A DNA stretch of 7,060 bases, from NCBI GenBank assembly GCA_022615475.1, contig JAKEGQ010000210.1:1-7060 (forward strand). The letters run 5' to 3'. Origin of the DNA: Candidatus Methylomirabilota bacterium. Its GTDB lineage: Bacteria; Methylomirabilota; Methylomirabilia; Methylomirabilales; CSP1-5. How positions within the stretch are numbered: position 1 is the first letter of the stretch; the number at the start of each line of letters is the position of its first letter. The notes beneath the pieces are model-generated. The model was given only the letters and a program-made list of their open reading frames with translations, made no database searches and was not told the origin of the DNA. The position numbers and the translations under genes are program-made. Positions 5,603 through 7,060 of this stretch are shown piece by piece.

Positions 5603-6850
5603 TCACATGTCGGCATCTTGCCCTGCCTCCACATCCTGCTCCTTTTCCCGTTGCGATACATCCGGCGCCGCTCCGCCAGCCCCGTCCGGACCCGGAATGG
5701 TCGGAGACCTCTCGAGATCCGCCAGGAAATGGCAGGTCGAGCAGAACCCTTCCGACTCCACGCCTTCGCTCCAGAGGAAGCGCGCCTCGCACCGGCTGCA
5801 CCGGCGGTAGGGCTTTTCTACCAAGACCTTCGGCTTTCCCATGACTGCGGAGAGCGAAAGCCCCTGCCGGTAGGTCAACGCATTCGGGATGCAGGCATCA
5901 AGACAGAGGGCGCAGTTGACGCAGCGATTCACTTCCAAGGCGAGGCGAAAGACCTCCTCGTCCTCTCCCCGCACGATCGCCTTCGTCGGACAGATCCGAA
6001 CACAGGCCTCACAGCCGTTACACTTGATCTCGTCGAGGAGGAGCTCTGCACAGGGGCCCTCGGGGTCGTAGGGGATTTCCTCCTCCCCGACCCCCAACTT
6101 CTTGAGGATGTAGGGAAGCAGCCGATTCCGCAGTGGGAGGGGAACGCCCTCGACGGATCTTCTCCCGTGAAGGCCCTCGGAGAAGTCGTCGAGGAACGAG
6201 GCCATGAGCTGCATGCCTTCGCTCCTCACCCAGGCGAAAAAGGCCCGACGGTCGGGACCGACCGTCCTCGATCCCTGACTCTTCTCCGGACTCTCTTCCC
6301 CTTCACCCACTTCCACGATCCTCTCTGCAGCGCCCGGAATAACTCGACTCCATCTGTGCATCCGATCCAGCGTGCGCCGGTATCGGGGCATCGCCTCTGT
6401 GTACGGGCAGGCTCCGCAGGGGCTTCGCGTGAGGGAGATCTTCTGCGCCCCGAGAGCCAGCGCCCCCAGCACGACCGTCTCGTCCAGCCCCGCCAGACAG
6501 GGCAGGACAAGGTCGGCCGATGCGACATCGGCGCTCCGCTCGCAGGTGATGGACAGGGAGCCGCCTCGGCGTAGGACGGAGGCCGCGTGAGAGAGGAGCT
6601 GTCCCGGTGCCGCGCCGCTGAGGTCAAAGGCCGAGACCGGACAGACGGCGAGGCACACCCCGCAGCCGGTACAGTGACTCAAGACGTGAACCCCCCCGCG
6701 GAGGTCGATGCTCTGGACCGGGCAGCTCTTCACGCAGAGGTCGCACTCCGAAAGTCCAGAGTGTGCCCGGAGGCAGCGGGGGGCCTCCACGGTCGCCTGC
6801 GCTCCGCTCACCCGATACAGAAAGCGTTCGAGATGATCCAGGGGCTCCAT
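5603..6850 (-). CDS. Multi-cluster [4Fe-4S] protein with MvhD-like middle and C-terminal Cys4 knuckle
   Basis: This 415-residue protein has no signal peptide or membrane helix and is probably a cytoplasmic electron carrier; no precise function can be named. Two ferredoxin motifs lie at the N-terminus (Cys36, 39, 43-Pro preceded by Cys26; Cys60, 63, 66, 70-Pro). A middle segment, about 99-152, has Cys103, Cys118, Cys145 and Cys148 with an LPCLAGLDETVVLGALALGA stretch, resembling the hydrogenase delta subunit MvhD. Two further motifs follow (Cys277, 280, 283, 287-Pro; Cys310, 313, 316, 320), then a CxxC-x15-CxxC knuckle at 351-373 that may bind zinc or iron, and a charged tail. The CLRAHSGLSECDLC style resembles ferredoxins tied to molybdoenzyme or hydrogenase systems. 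ATG at 6850 has no clear ribosome site. It lies between hemL and nuoA; a link to complex I is inference. Confidence 0.85.
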   Translation of the reverse strand: MEPLDHLERFLYRVSGAQATVEAPRCLRAHSGLSECDLCVKSCPVQSIDLRGGVHVLSHCTGCGVCLAVCPVSAFDLSGAAPGQLLSHAASVLRRGGSLSITCERSADVASADLVLPCLAGLDETVVLGALALGAQKISLTRSPCGACPYTEAMPRYRRTLDRMHRWSRVIPGAAERIVEVGEGEESPEKSQGSRTVGPDRRAFFAWVRSEGMQLMASFLDDFSEGLHGRRSVEGVPLPLRNRLLPYILKKLGVGEEEIPYDPEGPCAELLLDEIKCNGCEACVRICPTKAIVRGEDEEVFRLALEVNRCVNCALCLDACIPNALTYRQGLSLSAVMGKPKVLVEKPYRRCSRCEARFLWSEGVESEGFCSTCHFLADLERSPTIPGPDGAGGAAPDVSQREKEQDVEAGQDADM

Positions 6851-6853
6851 TTT

Positions 6854-6881
6854 CGATGACCGATGACGGACGACCGATGAC
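6854..6881. repeat. Four tandem heptamers before the iron-sulfur protein gene
   Basis: CGATGAC occurs at 6854, 6861 and 6875, with GGACGAC at 6868, so four 7-bp units stand in phase starting 4 bp from the start codon. The array occupies the place where a Shine-Dalgarno sequence would be expected for the gene at 5603-6850, and none is visible. It resembles the left half of the element at 4947-4974. Confidence 0.75.
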
Positions 6882-6889
6882 CGCCCAGG

Positions 6890-6950
6890 GGTTCATGGTT
6901 CAGGGTTCATGGTTTATAGATCCCGAACCCTGAACTATGCACCATGAACC
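6890..6950. repeat. Heptamer-periodic inverted repeat overlapping the hemL stop
   Basis: Units step by 7 bp: GGTTCAT (6890), GGTTCAG (6897), GGTTCAT (6904), GGTTTAT (6911), then inverse-type units GAACCCT (6925), GAACTAT (6932), GCACCAT (6939) and GAACC (6946). GTTCAGGGTTC (6898-6908) pairs perfectly with GAACCCTGAAC (6925-6935), and GGTTCATGG (6890-6898) with CCATGAACC (6942-6950), leaving a short bulge. GTTCATGGTTCAGGGTTCA at 6891-6909 is identical to 635-653. The right arm covers the last codons and stop of hemL. No T-run follows. Confidence 0.85.
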
Positions 6951-7060
6951 AACGACTGGAGGGTTTCTCGGGCTGCGTCAATGGAGATTGCCACATCCTG
7001 GGCAGAGTGGGCGGCAGACAGGAAAGCCGCCTCGAACTGGGAGGGGGGAAGGCTCACCCC
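6935..7060 (-). CDS. hemL: Glutamate-1-semialdehyde 2,1-aminomutase, C-terminal end (cut by window edge)
   Basis: HemL is the PLP-dependent cytosolic enzyme that turns glutamate-1-semialdehyde into 5-aminolevulinate for tetrapyrrole synthesis. Only the last 41 codons are in the window, ending in TAG at 6937-6935. The segment GVSLPPSQFEAAF followed by LSAAHSAQDV matches the well-conserved HemL tail (G-V-x-L-x-P-S-x-F-E-A-x-F-x-S-x-A-H), with the closing helix ISIDAARETLQSL. The final residues VHGA fall inside the GGTTCA repeat and go slightly beyond where the family usually ends. The gene reads toward the iron-sulfur protein gene, with 84 bp between them. The rest of the enzyme lies outside the window, so the active site cannot be checked. 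Confidence 0.9.
   Translation of the reverse strand, partial: GVSLPPSQFEAAFLSAAHSAQDVAISIDAARETLQSLVHGA

Noticed and set aside
5498..6574. A 358-codon plus-strand open frame opposite the iron-sulfur protein gene
   Set aside because: The minus-strand protein has ordered ferredoxin cysteine motifs, while the plus frame has no family features.

Overview
The window is a single minus-strand block carrying most of a respiratory complex I (NADH:quinone oxidoreductase, nuo) operon from a GC-rich bacterium. Transcription runs from high to low coordinates. The order is: the last 41 codons of hemL (6935-7060), a 415-residue multi-cluster iron-sulfur protein (5603-6850), a promoter-like site and an intrinsic terminator (5439-5531), then nuoA, nuoC, nuoD, nuoH, nuoI, nuoJ, nuoK and the first 207 codons of nuoL, which runs off the left edge. 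Taxonomy cannot be fixed from this sequence. The gene styles would suit an uncultured Nitrospirota/NC10-like or related Gram-negative lineage, but that is a guess.

The genes keep the canonical complex I order, but nuoB is absent between nuoA and nuoC, and nuoE, nuoF and nuoG are absent between nuoD and nuoH. The proteins present look intact, with their key motifs: NuoD quinone-site His and Tyr, two NuoI [4Fe-4S] motifs, NuoK and NuoL membrane glutamates. Seen alone, the cluster encodes the membrane arm plus NuoC, NuoD and NuoI, without cluster N2 (NuoB) or the NADH-input module (NuoEFG). These must be encoded elsewhere, or electrons must enter another way. The iron-sulfur protein just upstream, with four [4Fe-4S] motifs, a middle segment resembling hydrogenase delta-subunit (MvhD) proteins and a C-terminal Cys4 knuckle, is a candidate partner, but that link rests only on adjacency.

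The second striking feature is the intergenic DNA. Every intergenic gap of more than 70 bp, except the promoter/terminator region, holds a periodic inverted-repeat element. Three are built from 7-bp units (634-698, 4947-5048, 6854-6950), one from 8-bp units (3119-3190), followed by a REP-like palindrome (3207-3250). An exact 19-bp match links the copies at 635-653 and 6891-6909. One element supplies the last codons and stop of hemL, and the elements occupy exactly the two positions where nuoB and nuoEFG would be expected.

Tight spacing (4-20 bp) with good ribosome binding sites joins nuoC-nuoD, nuoH-nuoI, nuoI-nuoJ and nuoJ-nuoK. The leader of nuoA combines a TTGACA promoter with a downstream intrinsic terminator 21 bp before the start codon, so attenuation of the operon is possible.
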